From JANLVI01 sp031363915 (GTDB lineage: Bacteria; Vulcanimicrobiota; Vulcanimicrobiia; Vulcanimicrobiales; Vulcanimicrobiaceae): a DNA stretch of 64,000 nt. The DNA lies in NCBI GenBank assembly GCA_031363915.1, contig JANLVI010000023.1:14119-78118 (forward strand). Reading direction: 5' to 3'. The translations under genes were made by a program, and so were the position numbers. The notes beneath the pieces are model-generated. The model did not search any database. It was given only the letters and a program-made list of their open reading frames with translations, and had not been told where the DNA came from. Positions 31,451-41,026 of the stretch are shown here, in pieces (position 1 is the first letter of the stretch; every line of letters starts with the position of its first letter).

Positions 31451-32536
31451 ATGCATTCGCGTGGCTTATCCCAAGGCGCACCCTCAGCTCTCGCCGGCCC
31501 CGAAGCACTCGCACGAAAGGCGGGTGTCCGCGACCTCTTGCGGCTAGGATCGAACGAATCACCGTACGGACCGAGCCCGCGCGCGCTCGCCGCCATCGCC
31601 GCGCAAACGGCGTACGCCAGTCGGTATGGGGATCCCGAGACGCACGATCTGCGCGAAGCGATCGCCTCGTTGCACCGCGTCTCGCCCGAGAACGTCACGA
31701 TCGGCGCGGGGATCGACGATCTGCTCGGTGTGGTAGTGCGCGCGTACGCGCCAGCGGGCACGCCGACGATCGCCTCGCTCGGCGGTTTTCCGACCTTTGA
31801 GATGCACGCGATTGGCTTTGAGACCGCCCTCACGCGCGTCCCGTACCTGCCGAGTGCACGAATCGATCTCGACGGCTACCTCGCGGCCGCAAAAGCCACG
31901 GATGGGGCGCTGATCTTTCTGCCCAACCCGGATAATCCGACCGGTTCGCACATCGCGTGGCGTAACGTGCTCGCCTTCGTCGACGCGCTGCCCGAAAATT
32001 CGCTCGTCATTCACGATGAAGCGTACGCGAATTTCGTGCCCGCAAACGAACGAGCGCCCGAGAACTATCTCGATCCGCGAATGATTCGAATGCGGACGTT
32101 CTCGAAGGAGTACGGTTTGGCGTCACTGCGGGTCGGCTACGCGCTTGGCACGCGTGAAGCAATCGCTGACCTCGAAGCAATCCGGCTTTGGTACGGCGTG
32201 AACCGCTTCGCACAGGCCGCCGCGACGGCATCGCTTGCCGATCGGCTCTACGTCGCCGACGTCGTCGGAAAAATCGCAAGCGAACGCGAGAACTACTACA
32301 AGCTCGGCGAGAAGATCGGTTTACCGACGCTCCCCTCGACCGCGAACTTCGTGCTCTTCGACTGCGGGACGCCCGAGCGCGCGACGGCGATTATGGACCA
32401 ACTCATGCGCCGCGGCATTCACATTCGCAAACCCGCCGCGCCGCCGCTCGATCACTACATCCGCATCTCGGTCGGCACACCTTCACAAACCAAACGACTC
32501 ACGCTAGCGCTCGAAGCGACGCTCGTAACCGCCTAG
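31451..32536 (+). CDS. HisC-type pyridoxal-phosphate aminotransferase
   Basis: 361 aa from the ATG at 31451. A fold-type I aminotransferase related to histidinol-phosphate/aromatic aminotransferases: LRLGSNESPYGPSP near the start, FLPNPDNPTGSHI, the DEAYANF block, and the PLP Lys in RTFSKEYGLASLRVGYALG. It lies divergent from hutH with a 62-base gap. It could be a biosynthetic HisC or an aromatic/histidine transaminase tied to the hut genes. Confidence 0.88.
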   Translation: MHSRGLSQGAPSALAGPEALARKAGVRDLLRLGSNESPYGPSPRALAAIAAQTAYASRYGDPETHDLREAIASLHRVSPENVTIGAGIDDLLGVVVRAYAPAGTPTIASLGGFPTFEMHAIGFETALTRVPYLPSARIDLDGYLAAAKATDGALIFLPNPDNPTGSHIAWRNVLAFVDALPENSLVIHDEAYANFVPANERAPENYLDPRMIRMRTFSKEYGLASLRVGYALGTREAIADLEAIRLWYGVNRFAQAAATASLADRLYVADVVGKIASERENYYKLGEKIGLPTLPSTANFVLFDCGTPERATAIMDQLMRRGIHIRKPAAPPLDHYIRISVGTPSQTKRLTLALEATLVTA

Positions 32537-33732
32537 TCCCTCGCGTCGGCGAAAATCCACGCGGCAACGTTGTTTTCTACGGCTGCCGCGGCCGTGAGAA
32601 CGTTAGCATCGGTGTTGCGGGCACCGACGATCTGCACGGAAATCGGTAACCCGTCGTGCGTGCCGACGGTAACGCTCGCCGCGGGCGTGCCCCAGAACGT
32701 CCACGGCCCGAGCGGAGCACCATCGCCGGTCGTTGCGCGCGGCGGAGCCACGTTCGCAACCGGCATCATCACGCCGTCATACGGTACGAACGCGGCCTCG
32801 ATTTCGGGGCGCGTGCGTTCGCGCCAGTCCAGCGCCGCGCGGTATTCCACAAACGTGACCGCCGAGCCGCGCATGAGCAAACCGTAAATCTCGGGCGGCA
32901 ATTCTTTTGCGAGCGTCGGACGTAGCGCGTGGTAGGCCTCGAAGCCCAGGATCGTCTGCGTGACCGCAAGCGACTCTTCGACGAGGGCGGGCAGCTCGAT
33001 CGTTGCGATGTCAAGACCCGCTTCGCGCAGACGCATCGCGGCCACATCGATCACGCCGAGTGTGATCGGATCGAAACGCTTCGCAAGGGTGCCCGGCGCG
33101 TAAGCGAGCTTGAGCGCGTGACGTTCGCGCATTCCAAATCCAGGGATGAGCGCGCGGGCGACGCGTTCGGTCATCGCAACATCCCGCGCGAGAATCCCGA
33201 CATGATCGAGCGACGGCGCGAGCGGACTCACGCCCGCCATCGGAATTAATCCGTACGTCGGCTTGTAGCCGACGATGCCGCAAAACGCTGCCGGACGTAA
33301 CGTCGAGCCGACGGTCTGCGAGCCGATCGCGAACGGCACGTGTCCGGCTGCAACTGCCGCCGCGCTGCCGGCACTCGAGCCGCCCGGCGTCCGCGTAAGG
33401 TCGAGCGGGTTGTGCGTCGGCGCGGGATCGATAAAGGCAAACGTCGTCGTGTGCGTTTTCCCGAGCGGAATGGCGCCCGCGGCACGCAGTGCCGCGACGC
33501 ACCACGCATCGACCGCTGCGCGCCGTCGTTCGAGCGGGAGGCCGCACGACGTCGCTAGACCAGCAACATCGACGATGTCTTTTACGCCGAAAGGCACGTC
33601 CGCAAGCGGCGCCGTGTCCTCGACGCCTTCCGCCCGAGAAGCGCTGCGATCGACGAGCACCCACGCTTGAATTTCGCGGTCGTTGCGGTCGATTGCAGCG
33701 AGTGCTGCGCAAACGGAGTCCTGAGCGATCAC
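32533..33732 (-). CDS. Amidase-signature enzyme
   Basis: 399 aa from a GTG at 33732, preceded by AAGGGG. The Ser-Ser-Lys triad is clear: Lys in FGVKDIVDVAG, the cis Ser in GGSSAGSAAAVAAG, and the nucleophile Ser in GSQTVGSTLRPAAFCG. KPTYGLIPMAGVSPLAPSLD is typical. It hydrolyses an amide of unknown identity. It is shorter than GatA, with no gatB/gatC nearby, so a stand-alone amidase is likely. Its stop shares CTAG with the convergent aminotransferase. Confidence 0.9.
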   Translation of the reverse strand: MIAQDSVCAALAAIDRNDREIQAWVLVDRSASRAEGVEDTAPLADVPFGVKDIVDVAGLATSCGLPLERRRAAVDAWCVAALRAAGAIPLGKTHTTTFAFIDPAPTHNPLDLTRTPGGSSAGSAAAVAAGHVPFAIGSQTVGSTLRPAAFCGIVGYKPTYGLIPMAGVSPLAPSLDHVGILARDVAMTERVARALIPGFGMRERHALKLAYAPGTLAKRFDPITLGVIDVAAMRLREAGLDIATIELPALVEESLAVTQTILGFEAYHALRPTLAKELPPEIYGLLMRGSAVTFVEYRAALDWRERTRPEIEAAFVPYDGVMMPVANVAPPRATTGDGAPLGPWTFWGTPAASVTVGTHDGLPISVQIVGARNTDANVLTAAAAVENNVAAWIFADARD

Positions 33733-33752
33733 GGCATCCCCTTTGTGCGAGC

Positions 33753-35273
33753 CTATTGCAGCGGGCGTTGCAACGGGAAGAGAATGACATCGCGAATCGA
33801 CGTGTTGTTGGTAAGCAGCATGATGAGGCGGTCGATTCCGATGCCGATGCCGGCGGTCGGCGGCATCCCGTACTCGAGGGCCGTGACGAAATCCCAATCG
33901 GGCGGCGGGACTTCTTCATCGAGCGAACGTTCGGCGATCTGCAGTTCGAAGCGTTTGCGCTGATCGTCAGGATCGTTGAGCTCGGTGAAGGCGTTGGCGA
34001 CTTCCATCTGCGCGCAGAACAGTTCGTAACGATCGGTGAGTTCGGGGTCGTCCGCTTTGCGTTTGGCAAGCGGCGAGAGCACGACCGGAATGTCGTACAC
34101 GAATGTCGGGTTGGTGAGGTGCGACTCGACGACGCGTTCGAAGATCTTGTCGATCGCGTGACCGTGAGTCGGCGACTTCGGAACGCCGAGCGCGCGCAGT
34201 GTCGCTTGCGCGCCTTCGGGATCGAGAATCTGCGAACGCTCCAAACCGCCATATTCTTTAAGCGATTCGAGATAGCCGATTTTCGCAAAGGGCTGTTTGA
34301 ACGAGATCGGTTCCTCGCCATAGACGAGTTGATCGCTGCCGTGCACCTTGCGGACCAGATGCGCGATCAAATCCTCGTTGAACGCCATCATCTCGTGCAC
34401 GGACCAGTACGCCGCGTAGAGTTCGAGCATCGTGAACTCAGGATTGTGCTTGGTGTCGATACCTTCGTTGCGGAAGATGCGCCCGATCTCGTACACGCGC
34501 TCGAGTCCTCCGACGATGAGGCGCTTGAGGTTGAGTTCCGTTGCGATCCGCATGTTCAGCGGAATATCCAGCGCGTTATGGTGCGTCTTGAACGGACGCG
34601 CCGAGGCGCCGCCGGCGATGTGGAGGAGCGTCGGCGTCTCGCACTCGTAAAAGCCCTGCGCGTCGATAAAACGCCGCATCTCCGCGACGATCTCCGAGCG
34701 TTTGATGAAGACGTTGCGCACGGCCGGGTTGACGATCAAATCGACGTAGCGCTGACGATAGCGCTTCTCGACGTCGGTAAGCCCATGCCACTTATCGGGC
34801 AGCGGCGCGAGCGCCTTACCGAGAATTTCGAAGGTCTTCACGTGCAGCGTGAGTTCGCCCATCTTCGAGCGAAAGACGAAGCCGCGCACGCCCAGGAAGT
34901 CGCCGCGGTCGAGCTCTTTAAGCGCCGCGAAGAGATCGTCGCCGACTTCATCTCTGCGCGCGTAGATCTGCATGCGGCCGCTGCGGTCATCGATATCCGC
35001 AAAGAGCGTCTTACCCATCACGCGCACGGACATCAGGCGGCCCGCAATAGCGTGCGAGCCGTCCAGAGCTTTTTCTTCAGGAGCGAGATGCGCGTAGTGT
35101 TTTGCGAGGTCACCCGCGTGGTCGGTCACGTCGTAGCGCGTCGCCAAAAACGGATCGATACCGCGGGAACGTAAGGCGGCTAGGTTTGTCCGCCTAGCCG
35201 CTATCAGTTCCGCTTCGCGTTTGCCGAGATCGTCGTCGCTCTCGGCGGGCGTTTCGTGGACCTTGTCGGTCAA
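33753..35273 (-). CDS. lysS: Lysyl-tRNA synthetase, class II
   Basis: 506 aa. The N-terminal anticodon-binding OB fold (~60-150) is followed by the class II catalytic core: motif 2 in EIGRIFRNEGIDTKHNPEFT, motif 3 in TAGIGIGIDRLIMLLTNN, and the family-specific QRYVDLIVNP and PFKTHHNAL. It overlaps greA by 4 bases (ATGA). Confidence 0.98.
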   Translation of the reverse strand: MTDKVHETPAESDDDLGKREAELIAARRTNLAALRSRGIDPFLATRYDVTDHAGDLAKHYAHLAPEEKALDGSHAIAGRLMSVRVMGKTLFADIDDRSGRMQIYARRDEVGDDLFAALKELDRGDFLGVRGFVFRSKMGELTLHVKTFEILGKALAPLPDKWHGLTDVEKRYRQRYVDLIVNPAVRNVFIKRSEIVAEMRRFIDAQGFYECETPTLLHIAGGASARPFKTHHNALDIPLNMRIATELNLKRLIVGGLERVYEIGRIFRNEGIDTKHNPEFTMLELYAAYWSVHEMMAFNEDLIAHLVRKVHGSDQLVYGEEPISFKQPFAKIGYLESLKEYGGLERSQILDPEGAQATLRALGVPKSPTHGHAIDKIFERVVESHLTNPTFVYDIPVVLSPLAKRKADDPELTDRYELFCAQMEVANAFTELNDPDDQRKRFELQIAERSLDEEVPPPDWDFVTALEYGMPPTAGIGIGIDRLIMLLTNNTSIRDVILFPLQRPLQ

Positions 35274-35773
35274 GACGCTTTCTTTGCCTTCTTCGGCGCT
35301 TTGTTGATGGATTCGATCTTGTACTTGGTCACGCCGCGCGGCGTCGTCACCGCAACCGTCTCACCGGATTTTTTGCCGATGAGCGCGCGTCCGACGGGCG
35401 ACTCGTTCGAGAGTCGGTTGTTCTTGGGATCCGCTTCGGCGGAGCCGACGATCGTGAACTCGCGCGAGACGGTGCCGTTCACTTCTTTGACTTTGACGGT
35501 CGCACCGAGGTGGACTTCGTCTTGGGCATACTCGCTCGCATCGATCAAACGCGCGTTGCGCACCATCGATTCGAGTTTGAGAATGCGGCCTTCAACGAAC
35601 GCCTGCTCTTGCTTGGCGTCTTCGTATTCGGCGTTTTCGGAGATGTCACCGAATTCTTTGGCCTGACGGATCCGCTCGTTGACTTCGCGGCGGTGCGTAG
35701 ACTTGAGATCATCGAGCTCGTCTTCGAGTTTCTGCAAGCCTTCTTTGGTAAGGACGACTTCTTTTTCGTTCAA
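35270..35773 (-). CDS. greA: Transcription elongation factor GreA
   Basis: 167 aa. The N-terminal coiled coil (~1-75) carries the acidic tip region (GDISENAEYEDAKQEQAFVEGRI). The C-terminal FKBP-like domain has EFTIVGSAEADP, then NESPVGRALIGKKSGETV. GreA rescues backtracked RNA polymerase. It is co-transcribed with lysS, and the order greA-lysS is common. Confidence 0.97.
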   Translation of the reverse strand: MNEKEVVLTKEGLQKLEDELDDLKSTHRREVNERIRQAKEFGDISENAEYEDAKQEQAFVEGRILKLESMVRNARLIDASEYAQDEVHLGATVKVKEVNGTVSREFTIVGSAEADPKNNRLSNESPVGRALIGKKSGETVAVTTPRGVTKYKIESINKAPKKAKKAS

Positions 35774-35798
35774 CCGATTCTCCTAGAAAAAACACCTG

Positions 35799-37109
35799 TT
35801 AGAACCGAGTCATCACCCGGCCGCGCCAAATGGCAAGCGGGAGACCAAGGGCGGCACTCGCGGCGATAAACCACTGTGTCCGAGGGTCGCTCTCTGCGAC
35901 TGCTACAACCAAAATACCCGCTAAGATGACCGTGGCAAACCCAGGTAACCCAGCCCCGCTTAGCCACCGGGCTCCGCGTTCCGTCCAAAACATGCGGACG
36001 CTTGCGGCCGCGCTGAGTAAAAAGAGGATGCCGAGGAACACCGATGTCCCACTCAGGACGAGTTCAAAAGCGTGCTTCACGCTAGGCACGAGGGCGCTCG
36101 CAAGGCAAAACGCAACCCCGAGGCCCGTAAGGGCGACGACTGCGACGAGCGGGACGCCGCGCTCGTCCAGCCGTCCGAAAACCGCGGGGACGAAACCATC
36201 GCGACCCATCGCAAAGATGCTCCGGCTGAGGTACACAAGCGTAGTTTGGAGTGAAGCCGCGAGCGACACGAGCACCGTGACCGCGATAATCGTCCGCCAC
36301 GGGCCGCCGCCCAGGAGCGTGCCGACGTAGGCCATTACGTCGGTAGAATGCGCGGCGAAGGTCGCCGGTGTCCCGATCCGCAGAAATGCCGTCATGCACA
36401 GGACGAGGATACCGGCCGTGAGCGCGAGGCCGCCCAGGCCGCCAACCCCCGGCGCTCGTGCGACGTCGGTCGCTTCCTCTGCGGTCGAGGCGGAGACTTC
36501 CCAACCGTCGATCATCCAGATGCCGATGACGATCGCACCGACGAATCCGGTTACGCCGCCCACGCTTGCCGTCGTCGCGGCTTGCGGCACGGCGTTCTCG
36601 AGTAGCGCTGCGACCGCCGCGGCGGCGAGAACAGCAAACTCGGCGATCACCAAGATCATCGTGACTAGCGCCGTCGGCTTGAGGCCGCGCGCGAGGAGCA
36701 CACCCGCGGCGATCGTCCAGAGGGCGGCGACGGCGGCCGTTGCGATCGACGATTCCACGTATTGCGGCGCGATGAGATCGAGCGTGTAGGTCCCGGCCGG
36801 AATCGCCGTGACGACGATCGCGAAGATGTTCGCAACGACGAGCACCCACGCGCCGTATGCGCCGAGCGTCGGGCCGAAGGCAGAACGAATCCACGTGTAC
36901 GACGAGCCCGCACTCGGGTGCAGCGCCCCCATGCGTGCGTACCCGACCGCAACGCACGCCATGATTGCGGTAACGACCAGGAGCGCGAGGGGTGCCGCGT
37001 AACCGCCGGCGCCGACCATCGGGCCCATCGTCGTCGCGAGTGCAAAACCCGGGCCGATCGCGGCTGCCGCGATGACGAGCAGATCGGCCAAACCCAGAAC
37101 GCGTTTCAT
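35799..37109 (-). CDS. APC-family amino acid permease (1)
   Basis: 436 aa with about 12 hydrophobic segments. The APC signature is at the start (IGPGFALATTMGPMVGAGGYAA) and in GARMGALHPSAGSSYTWIRSAFGP-like text. The helix with GIWMIDGWEVSASTAEEATD is the conserved region of APC helix 6-loop. It abuts the second permease (start 37109, stop 37110), so both are in one operon. The substrate is unknown. Confidence 0.88.
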   Translation of the reverse strand: MKRVLGLADLLVIAAAAIGPGFALATTMGPMVGAGGYAAPLALLVVTAIMACVAVGYARMGALHPSAGSSYTWIRSAFGPTLGAYGAWVLVVANIFAIVVTAIPAGTYTLDLIAPQYVESSIATAAVAALWTIAAGVLLARGLKPTALVTMILVIAEFAVLAAAAVAALLENAVPQAATTASVGGVTGFVGAIVIGIWMIDGWEVSASTAEEATDVARAPGVGGLGGLALTAGILVLCMTAFLRIGTPATFAAHSTDVMAYVGTLLGGGPWRTIIAVTVLVSLAASLQTTLVYLSRSIFAMGRDGFVPAVFGRLDERGVPLVAVVALTGLGVAFCLASALVPSVKHAFELVLSGTSVFLGILFLLSAAASVRMFWTERGARWLSGAGLPGFATVILAGILVVAVAESDPRTQWFIAASAALGLPLAIWRGRVMTRF

Positions 37110-38519
37110 TTAGGTTTTACGCAACAGCGAATGACGGTAGCCGTATGCGGCGTAGATTGCGACACCGACCGCAAACCACACGACGAAGCGAATCCACGTC
37201 GCAGCGCTCAGGCCGGTCATGATCGCGATGCACAGAATCGCGCCGAGCGGCGCCGTCACGAACACGAGCGGCGCGCGGAACGGACGTTTCGCATCGGGCT
37301 TGCGCACGCGCAAGAAGAGCACGCCGATGCAGACGATGGTAAACGCCGAGAGCGTGCCGATGTTGACCAGCGCCAGGAGTGCCTCGAGCGGAATCACACC
37401 GGCAAGGATCGCGACGAGGACTCCCGTGACGATCGTCGTGCGCACGGGCGTTTGCGTGCGTTCGTGCACGTGTGCGACGGCAGGCGGCAGCATCCGGTCG
37501 CGCGCCATCACGTAAAAAATCCGCACCTGTCCCAAGAGCGAAGTCAGCATCACGGTCGTCGTTCCGGCGAACGCACCGGCGAACACGATCGCGGCGAGCC
37601 AGCGCGGATTGCCCGCATGTTTGACGGCATCCGCCATGCCGGCATTCGGGTCGATCGCTTTCCACGGCACGAGCCCTACCGTCACGTACGCGATTGCAAG
37701 ATAGAGAATCATTCCGATGGCGAGCGAGCCGACGATCGCGCGCGGCACATCGATTGCCGGACGTTTTGCCTCTTCCGATGCGACCGTCACCGTGTCGAAT
37801 CCGATGTACGCGAAGAACACGAGCGCCGCGCCCGTGAGGATACCCGCACCGCCGAGCGGATTGAACGGCGTAAAGAGCACCGGTTGCACCGACCCGAAAA
37901 GCGCGGTGATAAAAATGACGATCGCGACCACCTGAATCCCAACCATGATCGAATTCGCACGCGACGATTCATCGATGCCGATCGCGAGCAGCGCGGTGAT
38001 CGTGAGAATGATTGCAATCGCCGGAAGGTCGATCTGCAGGTGCGCGACGTCGATCGCGCCGCTCGGTGCGAGCACGTGCGCGACCCGCGCCCAAACGGGA
38101 AGATTCACGCCAAAGCCGCCGAGAAAACTCTGCACGTAGCCCGACCACGCGGCCGCCGTCGGTGCGACGCTGATACCGTATTCGAGAATCAAATCCCAAC
38201 CGATGATCCAGGCGACAAATTCCCCGAGCGTTGCATAGGCGTACGTGTAGGCGCTGCCCGCAATCGGCACCATCGATGCCAGCTCCGCATAACACAGTGC
38301 AACAAAAATACACGCAAGACCCGAGAGCGCAAACGATGCAATGACTCCGGGGCCAGCAGCGTTCATCCCCGCGCCGAGCGTCGTGAAGATGCCGCCGAGC
38401 ATCGTCCCAAGGCCGACCGCGATAAGTCCCCACACGCCCAGGACTCGCCGCAGCGGAACCCCAACGGCTTCGCGCTCGCGATCGTGCGCCTGCGTTGCGC
38501 CGAGGCGGCGCAGCAACAT
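37110..38519 (-). CDS. APC-family (cationic) amino acid permease (2)
   Basis: 469 aa from the ATG at 38519, which overlaps the preceding stop (TGATG). Twelve or more helices. VWGLIAVGLGTMLGGIFTTLG, SMVPIAGSAYTYAYATLGE and GWDLILEYG are characteristic of the YfnA/CAT-like cationic amino acid transporters. FFAYIGFDTVTVASEEAKRP is also diagnostic. It shares an operon with permease 1 and the quinate-dehydrogenase-like gene. Confidence 0.9.
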   Translation of the reverse strand: MLLRRLGATQAHDREREAVGVPLRRVLGVWGLIAVGLGTMLGGIFTTLGAGMNAAGPGVIASFALSGLACIFVALCYAELASMVPIAGSAYTYAYATLGEFVAWIIGWDLILEYGISVAPTAAAWSGYVQSFLGGFGVNLPVWARVAHVLAPSGAIDVAHLQIDLPAIAIILTITALLAIGIDESSRANSIMVGIQVVAIVIFITALFGSVQPVLFTPFNPLGGAGILTGAALVFFAYIGFDTVTVASEEAKRPAIDVPRAIVGSLAIGMILYLAIAYVTVGLVPWKAIDPNAGMADAVKHAGNPRWLAAIVFAGAFAGTTTVMLTSLLGQVRIFYVMARDRMLPPAVAHVHERTQTPVRTTIVTGVLVAILAGVIPLEALLALVNIGTLSAFTIVCIGVLFLRVRKPDAKRPFRAPLVFVTAPLGAILCIAIMTGLSAATWIRFVVWFAVGVAIYAAYGYRHSLLRKT

Positions 38520-39430
38520 CAAGGGGCGGAGAATTCCAAAACGCGCGGGCGCAAATCGAGGTCGCGCAAGACGCGCGCGTAATCGGCCGCGGTCACTTCG
38601 GTCCACGTTTTGCCGAGCAGCGCGATGAGTGCGGCCTCGAGGACGTTGGTACCGAACGATCGTCCTTGGAAATCCGGCGTCGTCGTGATGAGCGTCGTCA
38701 CGCCGCGCGACCGTAGTTCTTCGATGTCGCGCGCGGTCAAAGTGTTGGTGAGGATCATTTTCTCGTCCAGACGCGGCGGCATGTAGGCGCGCATGAAGTG
38801 GAAGTCCCCGGCGATGATCTCGGCGTCATCGTAGTACTCGGGATACTTCGACTCCGGCGGCCGATCTTGTTTCTTGCCGGTCGGGTAGAAAAACTGGAAC
38901 GGAAGCTTACACGCATCGGGCAGATATTTTTGCGCGAGCTCTTCGAATTCTTCGAGGCCTCGCACCGGCTTGTCCAGGTCGAGTGCGAAGATGAAATCAC
39001 CGAAGACGACTTCTGCGCCCGCCGCGACGAGCGCTTGCGCCATCCCAAAACGGTCGAGGGCGCTCACCATCAGCACACGCTTGCCGTTCAGTTCGATCCC
39101 AAGTTCGCGCTGCAGATAGCCGACCGCCTCGCGTTCGAGCGTGTTTTTCAAGCCGCTGCCGTCGACGACGGGGGTGAATTTTGCCGCATCGAGCAGCTTC
39201 ACACCGTCGCGAATTGCATAGCGTTTTTTCCCGGCATACAAATACACATCGATGCCGCCCAGGCCGATCGCATCCACCGTGCCATCGAGTTCTTTGATCT
39301 TCGCAATCGCCTTATCGAGCGAACCATCCATGCCCATGCGCGTGATATCGAACTGCTCGCCCAGCAACTCGACATTCGCATGGTGATCGCGCGAAGACGA
39401 GCCCAGCGAAACGGAGACGATGGTCTTAAT
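38519..39430 (-). CDS. Quinate 5-dehydrogenase-like protein, probable ATT start
   Basis: 303 aa if begun at the ATT at 39430-39428, which overlaps the osmC stop (ATTAA). The first ~21 residues after it (KTIVSVSLGSSSRDHHANVE) look conserved and coding. The frame upstream has no ATG, GTG or TTG, and the first TTG is 63 bases inside. AGGA lies nine bases upstream. The rest (GLGGIDVYLYAGKKRYAIRDG, then NGKRVLMVSALDRFGMAQALV) resembles proteins annotated as quinate 5-dehydrogenase in Firmicutes. The biochemical role is unproven. Confidence 0.65.
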   Translation of the reverse strand: MKTIVSVSLGSSSRDHHANVELLGEQFDITRMGMDGSLDKAIAKIKELDGTVDAIGLGGIDVYLYAGKKRYAIRDGVKLLDAAKFTPVVDGSGLKNTLEREAVGYLQRELGIELNGKRVLMVSALDRFGMAQALVAAGAEVVFGDFIFALDLDKPVRGLEEFEELAQKYLPDACKLPFQFFYPTGKKQDRPPESKYPEYYDDAEIIAGDFHFMRAYMPPRLDEKMILTNTLTARDIEELRSRGVTTLITTTPDFQGRSFGTNVLEAALIALLGKTWTEVTAADYARVLRDLDLRPRVLEFSAP

Positions 39431-39917
39431 TTGACGGATCCTGCATTTCGACGCTAGCTTCGTTGCGGACCGTGAAGTTCACGGAGTTTGCGATGAAGCA
39501 TTCTTCGCGTGCGCCGATGTGGAGCTTGCGTGCGGTGAACAAGTCACCCGCGCTGATCGTCACGACCGGCTTGAGGAGCACGTCGGTGAAGCGCAGCGGC
39601 CCGTTCTCCGCCGACATCGTCGCCGTGGCCTCGTCGCTGTACGAGACGACGTGGACGTCGGCCCGGGCGCACTTGGCAAGATAACTTAGCATGTGACTCG
39701 TCGCGATCGCCGCGAGCATGAGGTCCTCGGGGTTGTGCAGGCTCGCATCGCCGCGAAACGGCTTATCGGCCGACCCGCGCAGAGTCGGTTTGCCCTCGAT
39801 TTCGATTTCGTATTCGCGCGAGTACGTTGGATAATCGACGGTCGCGCCGGACTTCGCGCCGGTCCACGCGATCGTCGCCTTGTAGACATACGGCTTGGTG
39901 TAGATCGGCGATGCCAT
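39426..39917 (-). CDS. OsmC/Ohr-family peroxiredoxin-like protein
   Basis: 163 aa. It contains the OsmC fold markers: RGSADKPFRGDASLHNPEDLMLAAIATSHML, a first Cys in YLAKCARA and a second Cys in REECFIANSVNFTV. Two reactive Cys reduce organic hydroperoxides. The N-terminus KATIAWTG matches. It is coupled to the acyl-ACP-reductase-like gene by TAATG. Confidence 0.92.
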   Translation of the reverse strand: MASPIYTKPYVYKATIAWTGAKSGATVDYPTYSREYEIEIEGKPTLRGSADKPFRGDASLHNPEDLMLAAIATSHMLSYLAKCARADVHVVSYSDEATATMSAENGPLRFTDVLLKPVVTISAGDLFTARKLHIGAREECFIANSVNFTVRNEASVEMQDPSN

Positions 39918-41026
39918 TAGACCGCGATGCTCCGGCGGGCATCAGCGGCCGCCCGCGTGCGCGCGATCTGCTCGGGCGTGATCGCAAGATCGAACGCGCG
40001 CATATCGGCGAGTTCGAATCCCGCATCGTCGGCGAGCGCATCGATCTCGCGCACCTTGTTCACATCGATCCCGCGTCCCAGCGTGTACGGCTCGATGCGA
40101 TTGGCGAGCGCCAGCAGCATCGTCTCGGACATACACGCAAGCGCGGTCCCCGGCGGCAACCCGAGCGAAAACTCCGTACCCGGTTCGCGCATGCGGTCCG
40201 CGCGCAATTTTCCGGGGACGCGCATGTTGCCGCCTTCGATCACCAGCACGTCCGGGCGCAACTGCGCGACGCGTCGGCTCACGTCATGCGGCAGCGAGAG
40301 CTCTACCACGACGGCGCCCGTCCGCAGATCTTCTGGCTCGATGATATCTTTCGTCGAACTCGTCGCGGTGATCACGCAGTCGGCTTGACGCACCGCGGCG
40401 CTCACATCCATCTCGACCGACGTCGTGCACGCAAGGCGGCTGGCGACCGCGGCCTGGAATTTGCGGACGCGCGTTTCGTTGCGCGCGCAGAGGACGATGT
40501 GTCCGACGCGATCGGCGATCAGCTCGACGATCGCGCCGCCGATCGAACCCGTCGCGCCGATCACAGCGACCGTCGCCGATTTTGGATCGACACCCATCTC
40601 CGCGCAACCGCGGAAGAAACTTCGCACACCGGCCGCGATGGTGAGCGAGTTGCCGGTCGTCACGGGAATCGATGCGCGTTCGTTGAGCGTCACGCCGCCG
40701 TCGCCGACGATCCCGGTGAAGGCGCCAAGCCCCGCGACGTCAGCGCCGAGGTCGACGCCGATTTGGATGGCCTTGAGAATGCGCTCGTACACACCTTCGC
40801 GCGGCAATTCGAGCATCTGCTCCGGCATGAGCGGTGCCGCGACGAACCAGCCTTCCGTTTCCCGACCGTCGGGCGTGCGGATGCCGGTGAGATGTGCGGC
40901 GGCGTAGGAGGGCATCCACTCGAGGATCTTCGCGATGATCGGGCGCCCTTTGCCTGCGGCTCCGGGCTCGTAGCGCACGACGTCTTCGAACGAGACGGGA
41001 TGGATGACAAAACAGAACTTGGACAC
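39917..41026 (-). CDS. Long-chain acyl-ACP reductase-like NAD(P) oxidoreductase
   Basis: 369 aa. It resembles the cyanobacterial aldehyde-forming acyl-ACP reductase (AAR). FCFVIHPVSFEDVVRYE is at the start. GADVAGLGAFTGIVGDGG aligns with AAR's LGGFTSIIF block, and TTGNSLTIAAG with its TTGNTHTA. The Rossmann motif is VAVIGATGSIGGAIVELI, and VREIDALADDAGFELA resembles its C-terminal helix. It may make fatty aldehydes from acyl-ACP. It heads a five-gene operon with an OsmC protein, a dehydrogenase and two permeases. Confidence 0.75.
   Translation of the reverse strand: MSKFCFVIHPVSFEDVVRYEPGAAGKGRPIIAKILEWMPSYAAAHLTGIRTPDGRETEGWFVAAPLMPEQMLELPREGVYERILKAIQIGVDLGADVAGLGAFTGIVGDGGVTLNERASIPVTTGNSLTIAAGVRSFFRGCAEMGVDPKSATVAVIGATGSIGGAIVELIADRVGHIVLCARNETRVRKFQAAVASRLACTTSVEMDVSAAVRQADCVITATSSTKDIIEPEDLRTGAVVVELSLPHDVSRRVAQLRPDVLVIEGGNMRVPGKLRADRMREPGTEFSLGLPPGTALACMSETMLLALANRIEPYTLGRGIDVNKVREIDALADDAGFELADMRAFDLAITPEQIARTRAAADARRSIAV

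Noticed and set aside
33489..35174. 561-codon open frame on the plus strand
   Set aside because: It is antisense to lysS, whose class II motifs are unmistakable. The frame has no domain-like pattern.
36762..38582. 606-codon open frame on the plus strand
   Set aside because: It lies opposite the two APC permeases, which have clear membrane helices and family motifs. The product is an Arg/Asp/Glu/His-rich string typical of antisense frames in high-GC DNA.
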